64,000 bases of DNA from Autumnicola sp041679265 (GTDB taxonomy: Bacteria > Bacteroidota > Bacteroidia > Flavobacteriales > Flavobacteriaceae): positions 248,001 to 312,000 of the forward strand of contig NZ_JBGFSM010000002.1 in assembly GCF_041679265.1 (NCBI RefSeq). Direction: 5' to 3'. The stretch's first letter is position 1, and every line of letters begins with the position of its first letter. Both the position numbers and the translations under genes were made by a program. Shown here piece after piece: positions 24,985 through 34,437 of this stretch. The notes below the pieces were generated by a model. That model was not told where the DNA came from, ran no database searches, and saw only the letters and a program-made list of their open reading frames with translations.

Positions 24985-26132
24985 AAAAGGTATTATTTTT
25001 AATAGATACTGTACAAACCGGAGGAGCAGAGAAAAGCCTGAGTCTTATTGCAGAATATTTTACAGAGTATGAGCCGGTTTTTGTTCAAATTTATGTAGGA
25101 TCTAACAGACGGCCTTCAGCAATTACCAATAGCAATATAAGAGTCATTTATCTAAATATTGAAGGGAAATACAATTTTGGAGAAGCTGTTAAAGCGCTGG
25201 TACCGGTTTATGAAAGAGAGAAACCCGATGTAGTACATTCTACCTTGTTTAAAGCAGATATAATTTCCAGAAGGCTAAAGAAAAAATACCCCGGCATACC
25301 TCTTATTAACAGCTTTGTAAATAATTCCTATGGCAAAATACGCTATAAAAATCTGCCGTTGAAACAAAAAGCCACCTTAAAACTGGTAGAATTATATGAT
25401 AGATATACGGCTAAAAGCGTAGATTTTTTTATTTCTAATTCTCAAGCCATTAAAGAAACCAATACTAAAGCCTTGCATATAGACCCTAATGAGGTTAAGG
25501 TGATTTTTAGAGGAAGGGAAATACCCGAAAATGATTTTTCTGAAGATGTACTGCAAAATCTTAAACGTGAACTTCAGGTGGAAAATAAAACCGTCCTTAT
25601 TAATGTTGGGCGGCAGATGGAGCGGAAGGGTCAGTTTGATCTTATCGAGTCTTTACCCAAGGTTTTTAAGAAAAATCCCAATTGCGTCCTTATCCTTGCA
25701 GGGGAAGGCCCAATAAGACCTATGCTGGAAAAAAGAACCAAAGAATTAGGTCTGGAAAAAAGCATTTTAATTTTGGGACACAGGAAAGATGTGCTTGAAT
25801 TACTGGCTATCTCAAACATTTTTGTTTTCCCCTCTTATTATGAAGGCTTACCAGGGGCATTACTTGAGGCAATGATTGCTGGAAAACTAATTGTATGTTC
25901 TGATATTCCTGAAAATAAAGAATGCACAAATCAGGAGTCGGCATTATTTTTTGAAGTAGGTAACCGGGAAGCATTATCTAATCAACTGGATTATGCAATA
26001 AAATATGAGGAAAATCTACAGCATCTTAAAGAGCAAGCCAAAGAGCAGGCAAAACAAAAATTTGACGTGAAGCAAATCGCCGTGAAATATGAGGAAGTTT
26101 ATAACAATTTAAAAGATACATTTTCATCTTAA
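24981..26132 (+). CDS. GT4-family glycosyltransferase
   Basis: A 383-aa GT-B enzyme with DTVQTGGAEKSL near the N-terminus and the C-terminal donor site PSYYEGLPGALLEAM with the EX7E pattern. It is translationally coupled to the UDP-GlcA epimerase, which hints at a uronic acid donor, but that is inference. No membrane segment; peripheral inner-membrane enzyme. Confidence 0.88.
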   Translation: MKKVLFLIDTVQTGGAEKSLSLIAEYFTEYEPVFVQIYVGSNRRPSAITNSNIRVIYLNIEGKYNFGEAVKALVPVYEREKPDVVHSTLFKADIISRRLKKKYPGIPLINSFVNNSYGKIRYKNLPLKQKATLKLVELYDRYTAKSVDFFISNSQAIKETNTKALHIDPNEVKVIFRGREIPENDFSEDVLQNLKRELQVENKTVLINVGRQMERKGQFDLIESLPKVFKKNPNCVLILAGEGPIRPMLEKRTKELGLEKSILILGHRKDVLELLAISNIFVFPSYYEGLPGALLEAMIAGKLIVCSDIPENKECTNQESALFFEVGNREALSNQLDYAIKYEENLQHLKEQAKEQAKQKFDVKQIAVKYEEVYNNLKDTFSS

Positions 26133-26189
26133 ATTATACTATCGTAATTAGTAATCTAAAAATCCCATAAATACCAGAAACAGCATTAA

Positions 26190-27578
26190 ATGAATAAGCC
26201 AATAAATATTTACATTCTTAATACACCGCATGACAATTGGGAGGATTATCTAATTAAAGATTTTAAAAAAAAGGGGATATTAAATCATGCGATAGTCCAG
26301 AAAACGGTTACTGCAAGCAAAAAAAAGTTTTTAAACCTAGGGTCAAAAGGGCTTGAAGGGACCTATCAACATGTTCCTATAGAAATATACAATAAAGTTT
26401 ATGAGCATTTGCCGGTTTTTATTGACATGTATTCCAGGGTAAACCTTCATAACTCGGTAAATTATAACGAGTTTAACTACCATCAGTTTCTGGACCATTT
26501 TAACTTAATGGTTAATTATTACTATGGGCTATTAGTTGAAAATAACATAGACCTCTTAATTCAGAACAATTCCCCTCATGCCGGATATGATTATATTCCG
26601 CATATTCTGGCAAAAGAGATGGGCATTAAAACCTTATACCTTGCTCAAACCACTTTTCCAAACAGATTCTTTTATTATTGGGAATTTAGGGATTTTGGTA
26701 ACTTTAATACTACAGAAAAACTTTTTGAACCTAAGGATAGTATTGAAATAGAACCTAAATTTGAAAAGGATCTACCTTACATGAAAGTAAATCGTAGAGA
26801 TGGGTTCAAACTTTCAAACGTAAAAGACCTGGATTCTTTAAATAAAGAATTGTCCAAGTATTTTCATGGTTTTCAGTTAATTAAAGAATTACTTAAGAAA
26901 AATTACAGAAGACAGGCTTATTACCGCTACAAACTAAAGCAGGATTACGAGCTCAACAGGAAAAAACTTTCAAATGAGGTCGATTTAAAAAAACCTTTCG
27001 TCTATTTTGCCTTGCATTTGCAACCGGAGAAAACTACTTCCTCTTATGGTGGTAAATATTCAGATCAGGCTCTGGCGCTGGAACATCTATCCTCAATTTT
27101 ACCAAAAGATTGGGAAATTTACGTAAAGGAAAACCCAAAACAATCCTATTTTATGCGAAATCCTGAATTCTTTAAAAGGTTAGAGAGAATTCCTAATTTA
27201 ACATTTGTAGCCCCAACCTATAATACTTATGCACTTATAAAAAATTCTAAAATTTGTGCAACCATTTCCGGAACGGTTGGGTGGGAATCCATTACAGGCG
27301 GGAAACCCGTTCTTATATTTGGATGGGGAGCCTGGTATAAATCCTTACCTGGGGTTTATAGCTTCTCTCCCAATCTTGATCTGGAAAAGATAAGTTCTGA
27401 AGAAGTTGTGTTTGAAGAATTGCAGAGAAGGTTTGATGAACTTTATGCAAAAATGGCTCCTGGAATAACTTTAAATGAAAATTATCCTAAGTATTATAAA
27501 GATTATAATGTGAAGGAAAATGATGTTCAGGTGGCACAAAGTTTAGAAAAAATTATAAGATCAAAATTTGAAAAATAG
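26190..27578 (+). CDS. Capsule_synth (KpsS/KpsC-like) glycosyltransferase
   Basis: A 462-aa protein resembling the capsule polysaccharide biosynthesis family (PF05159). It shows FVYFALHLQPEKTTS, VKENPKQS and the C-terminal TISGTVGWESITGGKPVLIFG. Members of this broad family transfer Kdo, and KpsS-type proteins are found in capsule loci that contain pseudaminic or legionaminic acid. Because it lies 1 bp upstream of pseB, a role in transferring CMP-pseudaminic acid is a reasonable inference, not a demonstrated one. Confidence 0.72.
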   Translation: MNKPINIYILNTPHDNWEDYLIKDFKKKGILNHAIVQKTVTASKKKFLNLGSKGLEGTYQHVPIEIYNKVYEHLPVFIDMYSRVNLHNSVNYNEFNYHQFLDHFNLMVNYYYGLLVENNIDLLIQNNSPHAGYDYIPHILAKEMGIKTLYLAQTTFPNRFFYYWEFRDFGNFNTTEKLFEPKDSIEIEPKFEKDLPYMKVNRRDGFKLSNVKDLDSLNKELSKYFHGFQLIKELLKKNYRRQAYYRYKLKQDYELNRKKLSNEVDLKKPFVYFALHLQPEKTTSSYGGKYSDQALALEHLSSILPKDWEIYVKENPKQSYFMRNPEFFKRLERIPNLTFVAPTYNTYALIKNSKICATISGTVGWESITGGKPVLIFGWGAWYKSLPGVYSFSPNLDLEKISSEEVVFEELQRRFDELYAKMAPGITLNENYPKYYKDYNVKENDVQVAQSLEKIIRSKFEK

Positions 27579-27579
27579 T

Positions 27580-28590
27580 ATGTTAACAAATAAAAGTTTA
27601 TTGATTACCGGAGGAACCGGCTCGTTGGGGAAAGCTCTTACAAGACACATTTTAAAGAATTATCCTGAAGTAAAAAGACTGGTTATATTTTCCAGGGATG
27701 AACAAAAACAATTTCAAATGGCTCAGGAATTCCCTCCTGAACAATATCCGCAAATACGGTTTTTTATTGGAGATGTTAGGGATAGGGAAAGATTAATTCG
27801 CGCTTTTAAAGGTGTTGATTTTGTAATACATGCTGCGGCAATGAAACATGTTCATTTGGCAGAATATAATCCGGATGAATGTATAAAAACGAATGTTGGA
27901 GGAGCACAAAATGTTGTTCATGCCTGCCTTGAAACCGGGGTTGAACGTGTGGTTGCACTTTCTACAGATAAGGCTTGTGCGCCAATTAACCTATATGGAG
28001 CAACCAAACTAACTTCAGACAAACTATTTATAGCAGCTAATAATATTAAAGGCTGGAATCCTATTAGGTTTTCGGTAGTACGGTACGGGAACGTTATGGG
28101 TTCCAATGGTTCGGTAATTCCTTTTTTTATGAAAAAGAAAGAAGAGGGTATTTTACCTATTACAGATCCTGGTATGACGCGATTTAATATTTCCCTCCAG
28201 GGAGGAGTAGATATGGTAATGCATGCTCTGGAAAATGCGTGGGGAGGAGAGATTTTTGTCCCTAAAATTCCATCATACAAAATAACAGATGTAGCTGAAG
28301 CTATAGGCCCAGAGTGTGAAAAGCCGGTAGTAGGAATTAGGCCTGGTGAAAAAATTCATGAAGAAATGATCACTTCTTCAGATTCTTATTATACCTATGA
28401 CCTTGGTAAATATTATACCATATTACCTGCTACGCATAAATGGAAACTAGAAGATTTTATTGAAAAATTCAATGCGAAAAAGGTAAAGGAAGGTTTCCAG
28501 TACAATTCCGGAGAAAATGATGAATGGGAAACCGTTGAGGATCTCAGGAATTTGATTAAAGAACATATAGATTCAAACTTTGAAGCGTAA
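27580..28590 (+). CDS. pseB: UDP-GlcNAc 4,6-dehydratase (inverting), PseB
   Basis: Start placed at ATG 27580, 1 bp after the upstream stop; a TTG at 27568 is in frame. The 336-aa SDR begins MLTNKSLLITGGTGSLGKAL and has AAAMKHVHLAEYNPDECIK, STDKACAPINLYGATKL and RPGEKIHEEM. The short soluble form without membrane helices separates PseB from the PglF/WbpM type. It catalyses the first step of pseudaminic acid synthesis, with C5 inversion. Confidence 0.9.
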   Translation: MLTNKSLLITGGTGSLGKALTRHILKNYPEVKRLVIFSRDEQKQFQMAQEFPPEQYPQIRFFIGDVRDRERLIRAFKGVDFVIHAAAMKHVHLAEYNPDECIKTNVGGAQNVVHACLETGVERVVALSTDKACAPINLYGATKLTSDKLFIAANNIKGWNPIRFSVVRYGNVMGSNGSVIPFFMKKKEEGILPITDPGMTRFNISLQGGVDMVMHALENAWGGEIFVPKIPSYKITDVAEAIGPECEKPVVGIRPGEKIHEEMITSSDSYYTYDLGKYYTILPATHKWKLEDFIEKFNAKKVKEGFQYNSGENDEWETVEDLRNLIKEHIDSNFEA

Positions 28591-28593
28591 TTT

Positions 28594-29805
28594 ATGAATA
28601 ACCCAATCCCATACGGCCGCCAGAATATTACAGAAGAAGATCTTAATGATGTAATTGAAACCTTAAAATCAGATTATCTTACGCAAGGGCCCAAAATTGC
28701 AGAATTTGAAGATGCTTTTGCCAATTATATCAATAGTAAATATGCTGTTGCTGTTGCCAATGGTACTGCTGCTTTACACTTGTGCGCTCTGGCGCTAAAT
28801 GTGAAGGAGGGTGACAAAGTAATAACCACGCCCATAACTTTTGCTGCTTCTGCTAATTGTGTGCGCTATTGTGGGGGAGAAGTTGTTTTTGCAGATATTG
28901 ATCCAGATACTTATCTGTTAGATATTAATAAAGTAAAAGCGCTTCTGGAAGCTGCACCTAAAGGAACCTATAAAGGAATTATTCCCGTAGACTTTGCAGG
29001 AAGAGCCGTAAATATGGAGGATTTCCACGCCCTTGCCGAGCAGTATGACCTGTGGATTATTGAGGACGCCTGCCATGCTCCGGGAGGGTATTTTAGGGAT
29101 GCTAATGGTAAGAAGCAGTTATGTGGAAATGGAAATTTTGCCAACCTGGCCATATTTTCCTTTCATCCCGTGAAACACATCGCGAGCGGGGAAGGGGGAA
29201 TGATTACTACCAATGATAAAGACCTGTATGAAAGATTGCTTGAATTAAGAACACACGGTATTGTAAAGGATGATTCTAAATACCAAAATTCAGCCTCATT
29301 TGCAATAGGTTTAAATGAAGAAGCATCGGATTCCGCATCTTTAAATTATCCAAACTGGTATATGGAGATGCAGGAACTAGGATTTAATTATAGAATCACA
29401 GATTTTCAGGCGGCTCTGGGAAGTAGTCAGCTAAAAAGAGCAGAGGAAGGACTTGCCAGGCGGAGAGAAATTGCAAATACCTATTTCCAGGCCTTTAAAA
29501 ATTCAGAATTTGTAACGGGACAATCAGGAATTATAGAAGGCCATGCCTATCATTTATATATTCTTGAAGTAGAAAATCGTCTGGGGCTTTATAATTATCT
29601 CAGGGAAAATAAAATACTTGCTCAAATTCATTATATTCCTTGTCATTTAATGCCATACTACCAGTCATTTGGATGGAAAGTAGGAGATTTGCCTGCTGCC
29701 GAAGAATACTATAAAGCTTGTATAAGCTTACCAATGTTTCCAACCTTAACTCCGGAGGAGCAGGATTTTGTTATAAACAAAATAAAGGACTTTTATAATG
29801 CCTAA
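28594..29805 (+). CDS. pseC: UDP-4-amino-4,6-dideoxy-AltNAc transaminase PseC
   Basis: A 403-aa PLP aminotransferase of the DegT/DnrJ/EryC1/StrS family. It starts PIPYGRQNITEEDL and has SDYLTQGPKIAEFE, the segment EDACHAPGGYF and the PLP lysine in FSFHPVKHIASGEGGM. It adds the 4-amino group to the PseB product. Three bases separate it from pseB, and its end overlaps pseF by 8 bp, so the three are translationally linked. Confidence 0.9.
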   Translation: MNNPIPYGRQNITEEDLNDVIETLKSDYLTQGPKIAEFEDAFANYINSKYAVAVANGTAALHLCALALNVKEGDKVITTPITFAASANCVRYCGGEVVFADIDPDTYLLDINKVKALLEAAPKGTYKGIIPVDFAGRAVNMEDFHALAEQYDLWIIEDACHAPGGYFRDANGKKQLCGNGNFANLAIFSFHPVKHIASGEGGMITTNDKDLYERLLELRTHGIVKDDSKYQNSASFAIGLNEEASDSASLNYPNWYMEMQELGFNYRITDFQAALGSSQLKRAEEGLARRREIANTYFQAFKNSEFVTGQSGIIEGHAYHLYILEVENRLGLYNYLRENKILAQIHYIPCHLMPYYQSFGWKVGDLPAAEEYYKACISLPMFPTLTPEEQDFVINKIKDFYNA

Positions 29806-30493
29806 AAACATTTGTATAATTCCCGCACGTGGAGGCAGTAAAAGGATACCCCGTAAGAATATAAAGGAGTTTTTAGGCAAACCTATAATTGCGTATTCCA
29901 TAGAAGCCGCTCTTAATTCTGGACTATTCGAGGAGGTAATGGTTTCTACAGAGGATAAAGAAATTGCTGAAATTGCAAAAAAGCATGGTGCTAGAGTTCC
30001 ATTTTTGAGAAGCAGCAAAAATGCAGATGACTATGCCACAACCATTGATGTGCTAAAAGAAGTGGTCCAGCAGTATGAAGAAAATGGTAAGATATTTAAT
30101 AACATATGTTGTATCTATCCTACAGCTCCCTTTACCACAGAGAAACTGCTAAAAGAAGCTTTTCAGCAATTAGAAGAAGAAAACCGGGATGCAGTTTTTC
30201 CCGTGATCCCATTCAGTTATCCCATACAGCGCGCTCTGAAGATTCAGAATAGAAAAGTTTCCTTTTTCTACCCTCAATTTGAAAACACACGCTCTCAGGA
30301 TCTCGAAAAATCCTTTCATGATGCAGGACAGTTCTATTTTTTTAAAAAAGCTGAATTTCTTAAAAATAATACCATTTTTACTAAGAATACTGGGGGAGTA
30401 GTAATCAGCGATTTAGAAGCACAGGATATAGATAACATTAGCGATTGGAAAATAGCAGAAATTAAGTATGAGCTCTTACAAAATTCTAAATAA
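29798..30493 (+). CDS. pseF: CMP-pseudaminic acid synthetase PseF
   Basis: A 231-aa cytidylyltransferase of the CMP-NeuAc synthetase family, with the CTP-binding motif IIPARGGSKRIPRKNIK at the start, then KPIIAYSIEAAL and YPTAPFTT. It activates the sugar acid with CTP for transfer. Assignment to pseudaminic rather than neuraminic acid rests on the pse neighbours. It overlaps both pseC and the next GNAT gene. Confidence 0.88.
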   Translation: MPKNICIIPARGGSKRIPRKNIKEFLGKPIIAYSIEAALNSGLFEEVMVSTEDKEIAEIAKKHGARVPFLRSSKNADDYATTIDVLKEVVQQYEENGKIFNNICCIYPTAPFTTEKLLKEAFQQLEEENRDAVFPVIPFSYPIQRALKIQNRKVSFFYPQFENTRSQDLEKSFHDAGQFYFFKKAEFLKNNTIFTKNTGGVVISDLEAQDIDNISDWKIAEIKYELLQNSK

Positions 30494-31025
30494 CCAAAGT
30501 TTCTCTTCAGGGAAATATTCTATCGTGCCAATTCGCTCCGGAGACCGCTACGAGATTATGAAATGGAGAAATGAGCAAATTTATCATTTGAGACAAAATA
30601 GGCCTCTTACCCAAAAGGATCAGGATGTTTATTTTGATACGGTAGTCGCACAATTATTTGAAAATGATAAACCGGCCCAGGTGCTGTTTTCTTATTTAGA
30701 GGATAACATTTGTATTGGTTATGGCGGAATGGTACATATTAATTGGAAGGATAAGCATGCGGAGGTTTCATTTATTATGAAGACAGAACTGGAACAAAAG
30801 GGATTTAAAAAGCACTGGGGAATTTTTCTGGAATTATTAGAGAAAGTAGCTTTTAGAGAGTTGGATTTACATAAACTTCATACCTACGCATTTAATTTAA
30901 GGCCTAAAATTTATGAAGTTTTAGAAGCAGCTGGTTTTAAAAAAGAGGCGGTGTTAAAAGAACATTGCTTAATTCATGAGAATTACATAGATGTTATAAT
31001 TCATTCTAAATTCAATAAACATTGA
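30468..31025 (+). CDS. GNAT N-acetyltransferase, pse block (PseH candidate 1)
   Basis: A 185-aa GNAT of the RimJ/RimL type with IMKWRNEQIYHLRQNRPL near the N-terminus and ELDLHKLHTYAFNLRPKIYEVLEAAGFKKE in the acetyl-CoA fold. It overlaps pseF by 26 bp, so it is co-translated with it. It may acylate C4-NH2 of the precursor (PseH role) or another amino group. Two more GNATs lie downstream, so which one is PseH is uncertain. Confidence 0.75.
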   Translation: MSSYKILNNQSFSSGKYSIVPIRSGDRYEIMKWRNEQIYHLRQNRPLTQKDQDVYFDTVVAQLFENDKPAQVLFSYLEDNICIGYGGMVHINWKDKHAEVSFIMKTELEQKGFKKHWGIFLELLEKVAFRELDLHKLHTYAFNLRPKIYEVLEAAGFKKEAVLKEHCLIHENYIDVIIHSKFNKH

Positions 31026-31162
31026 AGCCTTTTCTAAGATTTAAAGAAAACATTTGATTATGTTTTGTATTAAAACTGGTTACTTAGAAAATGACTCTGT
31101 TTGGAAAAGGTAATTACTAAAAGAAATTTATTTTTTATTGATCCGGTAAAATTTCGGAAGCT

Positions 31163-31927
31163 ATGAATAAAGATTTAGAAAAACGAGAAATGGAGCAATA
31201 TTTAAAACAATTAAATATACCGGAAAATGAAATTTTATTCCTGCATGTAAGGTTGAAGGGAATAATGGATAAGTTTTCTTATCGGGAATTATCTCAACAA
31301 ATCGTAACAGTTTTGAATAATCTGTACAAGCCTAAAACCATTTTAGTCCCTACTTTCACCTACAGTTACACAAAAACTGGAGTTTATAACCAAACAAGTT
31401 CTCCTTCTGAAGTGGGAAGGTTTGGTGAAGAGATAAGGGAGCAATATCCCACTACTCACAGAACTATTAATCCCGTTTTTAATGTCATAGATACAAATAA
31501 TTATTTCCAGCAGTTCCATTTAAAAGAAGAGACTGCCTTTGGCGAAGATTCAATCCTGCACATGTTACATGACCTGGGTCACGTGGTAATTAATATTAAT
31601 GTAGATAAATTTATTAGTACTTATCTTCATTATCTGGAATTTGCTTACAAGGTCCCATACCGGTACATTAAAAATTTTCCAGGAGAAGTAATATCCTCTA
31701 ATACAGTTAAAAAGGATATTGTGTATCAATACTTCGTCAGAGATTTAGAAAAAGATACCACCTGGGATCGGGAAAAAATTAAGAAAACACTTCAGGAGGA
31801 AGGAGTACTTAAGGTTTTTAACTTTGAACACTTTGAAGTGATGTGGACTCATTCCAAACAGATGGAAAATATATTAGGTTCTAAATTAGAAACAGATAAA
31901 AACTTTTTACTTAAGAATGGAGAGTAA
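31163..31927 (+). CDS. AAC(3)-like N-acyltransferase
   Basis: A 254-aa protein of the aminoglycoside 3-N-acetyltransferase (antibiotic_NAT) fold: LFLHVRLKGIMD, TILVPTFTYSYT, SPSEVGRFGEEIR, THRTINPVFNV and AFGEDSILHMLHDLGHVVI are all family positions. In polysaccharide loci these enzymes are thought to acylate amino sugars rather than confer antibiotic resistance. It overlaps the DUF4910 gene by 11 bp and is separated from the preceding GNAT gene by 137 bp. Acyl donor and acceptor are unknown. Confidence 0.8.
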   Translation: MNKDLEKREMEQYLKQLNIPENEILFLHVRLKGIMDKFSYRELSQQIVTVLNNLYKPKTILVPTFTYSYTKTGVYNQTSSPSEVGRFGEEIREQYPTTHRTINPVFNVIDTNNYFQQFHLKEETAFGEDSILHMLHDLGHVVININVDKFISTYLHYLEFAYKVPYRYIKNFPGEVISSNTVKKDIVYQYFVRDLEKDTTWDREKIKKTLQEEGVLKVFNFEHFEVMWTHSKQMENILGSKLETDKNFLLKNGE

Positions 31928-33212
31928 TATTGGACAGGTAATGTATGGGTGGGCAACAGACCTATTCCCTGTAAATAGAAGTCTTACCGGAGAAGGCGTG
32001 AGGGAAACCCTCAATTATTTCAAATCTATTATTCCAGAATTGGAAATTAAGAGTGTTCCCAGTGGGTATAAGGCCTTTGATTGGACCGTACCTGATGAAT
32101 GGGAAATTGAAGAGGCATACATTAAAAATCAAGAAGGAGAAAGGATAATTGATTTTAAAGAAAACAACCTGCATGTGGTTGGATATTCAGAACCTGTGGA
32201 TAAGCGATTGGATCTTAAAGAATTAAATGAATATTTGTATTCTTTACCGGAACAGCCAGACGCTATTCCTTATGTTACTTCCTATTATAAAAAAAGATGG
32301 GGTTTTTGTTTACCCGAAACGCAAAGAAAGGAGCTAAAACCCGGGCAATACCATGTAGTAATTAAATCCCGCTTTAAGCAAGGTGTCTTAAATTACGCTG
32401 AAATCGTTTTACCTGGTAAATCTAAAGAAGAAATATTTTTATCTTCATATGTGTGCCATCCTTCAATGGCCAATAATGAACTTTCAGGACCAGTGGTAAC
32501 TATAGCCCTTGCTCAATGGCTTAAAACGCTTAATCAGAGAGAATATACTTACAGGATTGTTCTTGTTCCGGAAACTATTGGTTCCATAGTTTACATAAGT
32601 AAAAATCTTAAAGAGCTTAAAAATAACGTTTTTGCGGGATTTAATATCACCTGTATTGGTGATAACAGGTGTTTTTCTTATCTCCCTTCCCGGAAGGGAA
32701 GTACGTTGTCTGATGAGGTTGCCCTGCACGTATTACAGCATACAGCTCCAGGGTTTAGGAAATACAGCTGGCTGGACCGCGGCAGTGATGAGAGACAATA
32801 TTGTGCTCCCGGAGTAGATTTGCCTTTAGCCACAATTATGCGAAGCAAATATGGAGAATATCCTGAATATCATACTTCTTTGGATAATTTAAATTTAATT
32901 TCTCCTGAAGGTTTACAGGGAGGATTTAATGCCTTAAAAAAAGCATTAAGCATAATAGAGAATAATAAAATATTAAAAAGCACTGTTTTTTGCGAACCTC
33001 AATTAGGAAAAAGGGGGCTGTATCCTACAATTAGTGTAAAAGGATCTGCTAATGAAGCGCGAAAAATGATGAATTTTATAAGTTATTGTGACGGGCAGCA
33101 CAGTCTCCTTCAGATAGCTCAAAAAATAGGAGAACCTGTGTGGGAACTATATGAAATTATGGAGAAGTTATTAGAAAATGAAGTATTAGAGGTAGTAAAT
33201 CAAGACAAATAA
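31917..33212 (+). CDS. DUF4910/DUF2172 aminopeptidase-like protein with C-terminal winged helix
   Basis: A 431-aa protein. It starts with the family segment WATDLFPVNRSLTGEGVRETL, has an inserted DUF2172-like part, and then a M28-like zinc core: SSYVCHPSMANNELSGPVV, PETIGSIVY, RGSDERQYCAPGVDLP and YHTSLDNL. The C-terminal 65 residues look like a winged helix (DGQHSLLQIAQKIGEPVWEL). It occurs in many surface-polysaccharide loci, and its substrate is unknown. The potential zinc ligands appear conserved. Coupling to an AAC(3)-like enzyme suggests a deacylation/re-acylation pair, which is inference. Confidence 0.8.
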   Translation: MESNIGQVMYGWATDLFPVNRSLTGEGVRETLNYFKSIIPELEIKSVPSGYKAFDWTVPDEWEIEEAYIKNQEGERIIDFKENNLHVVGYSEPVDKRLDLKELNEYLYSLPEQPDAIPYVTSYYKKRWGFCLPETQRKELKPGQYHVVIKSRFKQGVLNYAEIVLPGKSKEEIFLSSYVCHPSMANNELSGPVVTIALAQWLKTLNQREYTYRIVLVPETIGSIVYISKNLKELKNNVFAGFNITCIGDNRCFSYLPSRKGSTLSDEVALHVLQHTAPGFRKYSWLDRGSDERQYCAPGVDLPLATIMRSKYGEYPEYHTSLDNLNLISPEGLQGGFNALKKALSIIENNKILKSTVFCEPQLGKRGLYPTISVKGSANEARKMMNFISYCDGQHSLLQIAQKIGEPVWELYEIMEKLLENEVLEVVNQDK

Positions 33213-33382
33213 ATAAGAAAACAGAAGAAGAAAAAATTAAGGACTTATAATAATTACATAGGAATTGATACTAACTGCGGGAGTTAAGGGAATAAGATGA
33301 TTTTGAGTTTGCAAAATCAAAAAGTTTAAAAGGCATTTTTAATTCTCTTAATTTTATCCTTATAAATTTAAATTTTAAAATT

Positions 33383-33970
33383 ATGAAAGCATACCACGGA
33401 GACAGAGTTTACCTAAAGGAAGTCACAGAGGCCGATATTACTGAAGATGTTATGAAATGGTTTAAAGATGAGGAGTTAATGAAATATTATACAAATTCCA
33501 AACAAGCCATTACCAGAGAAAAATTACTTAATTCTATTGAAGAAGGTAAAGTAAAAGGAAATCTTTTTACTTTCGGGATATATAGCGCTGAGGAAGATCT
33601 TTTAATTGGCACCATTAAATTGGGACCTATACATCAGGTTCATAAAACTTCAGATTTGGTAATTCTTATTGGGGACAGAAATTTTCTTGGTAAAGGCTTA
33701 TCTGTAGATGCTATTAAACTTGGTAACCAGCTTGCTTTTGAAGAATTTGACATCAGGAAATTATATGGTGGGATGTATGAATCTAATATTCCTTCTATTA
33801 AAGCATATACACGCGCCGGTTGGTTGGTGGAAGGTAGGCTTAAAGGTTTTTACTGGGTAGAGAACAGGAATGAGGACAGGATATTAGTGGGATGCTTTAA
33901 CCCAAAATATTTTTCCCAGAATGAAATTGATGAGGTAGCTTCTTCCCAGGATAGGTTTTATAAGTGGTGA
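33383..33970 (+). CDS. GNAT N-acetyltransferase, pse block (second)
   Basis: A 195-aa RimJ/RimL-type GNAT, with VYLKEVTEADITEDVMKWF at the N-terminus, GDRNFLGKGLSVDAIKLGNQ for acetyl-CoA binding, then MYESNIPSIKAYTRAGWLVEGRLKG. It overlaps the next GNAT gene by 7 bp. A weak TATAAATTTA sequence upstream may be a -7 box. The acceptor is unknown. Confidence 0.78.
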   Translation: MKAYHGDRVYLKEVTEADITEDVMKWFKDEELMKYYTNSKQAITREKLLNSIEEGKVKGNLFTFGIYSAEEDLLIGTIKLGPIHQVHKTSDLVILIGDRNFLGKGLSVDAIKLGNQLAFEEFDIRKLYGGMYESNIPSIKAYTRAGWLVEGRLKGFYWVENRNEDRILVGCFNPKYFSQNEIDEVASSQDRFYKW

Positions 33971-34437
33971 AAAAGCAATTAAGAAAGGTGGTTTATGAGG
34001 ATTTGGAGTTGCTCTATCTATGGAGAAATCATGCTCACACCCGTGAAAATTCCTTTGATAAGAGCGTTATTTCTTTATCCAGCCACAAAAGCTGGTTTGA
34101 TAAAATGATTAACAGTAACCTTATAACCACATATATTTTAGAAGTAGATCATATCCCTGCCGGAACCATTCGGTTTGATGTGGAAAATGAAGGAGTTGCC
34201 AAAATAAATTATCTGGTAGATCCATTACAACAAGGAAAAGGGCTTGGTACTGCACTATTAAAATTGGGGGTGCATAAATTTTTTGCCGAAAATGCTGAAA
34301 TTAAGAAAGTTTATGGTCTTGTATTTAGGCAGAACAAGGCTTCTGTAAGAATATTTGAGAAGCTATCATTTAAAAATGTTTCTGATAATACATCAGAATT
34401 GAAATTTGAAAAATTAAAAAATGAGAATAGGAAATAA
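33964..34437 (+). CDS. GNAT N-acetyltransferase, best PseH candidate
   Basis: A 157-aa GNAT starting with GTG at 33964. It has the short form and the pattern SLSSHKSWFDKMI, IRFDVENEGVAKINYLV, GKGLGTALLKLG and FRQNKASVRIFEKLSFKN, which resembles PseH and the GNAT domains found with PseG. It overlaps pseI by 17 bp. Its small size and tight link to pseI make it the most likely 4-N-acetyltransferase of the pathway. Confidence 0.75.
   Translation: MVKKQLRKVVYEDLELLYLWRNHAHTRENSFDKSVISLSSHKSWFDKMINSNLITTYILEVDHIPAGTIRFDVENEGVAKINYLVDPLQQGKGLGTALLKLGVHKFFAENAEIKKVYGLVFRQNKASVRIFEKLSFKNVSDNTSELKFEKLKNENRK

Noticed and set aside
31163..31927. Antibiotic resistance gene (aminoglycoside acetyltransferase)
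   Set aside because: Only the fold matches. The setting inside a pseudaminic acid block and coupling to DUF4910 point to sugar modification.
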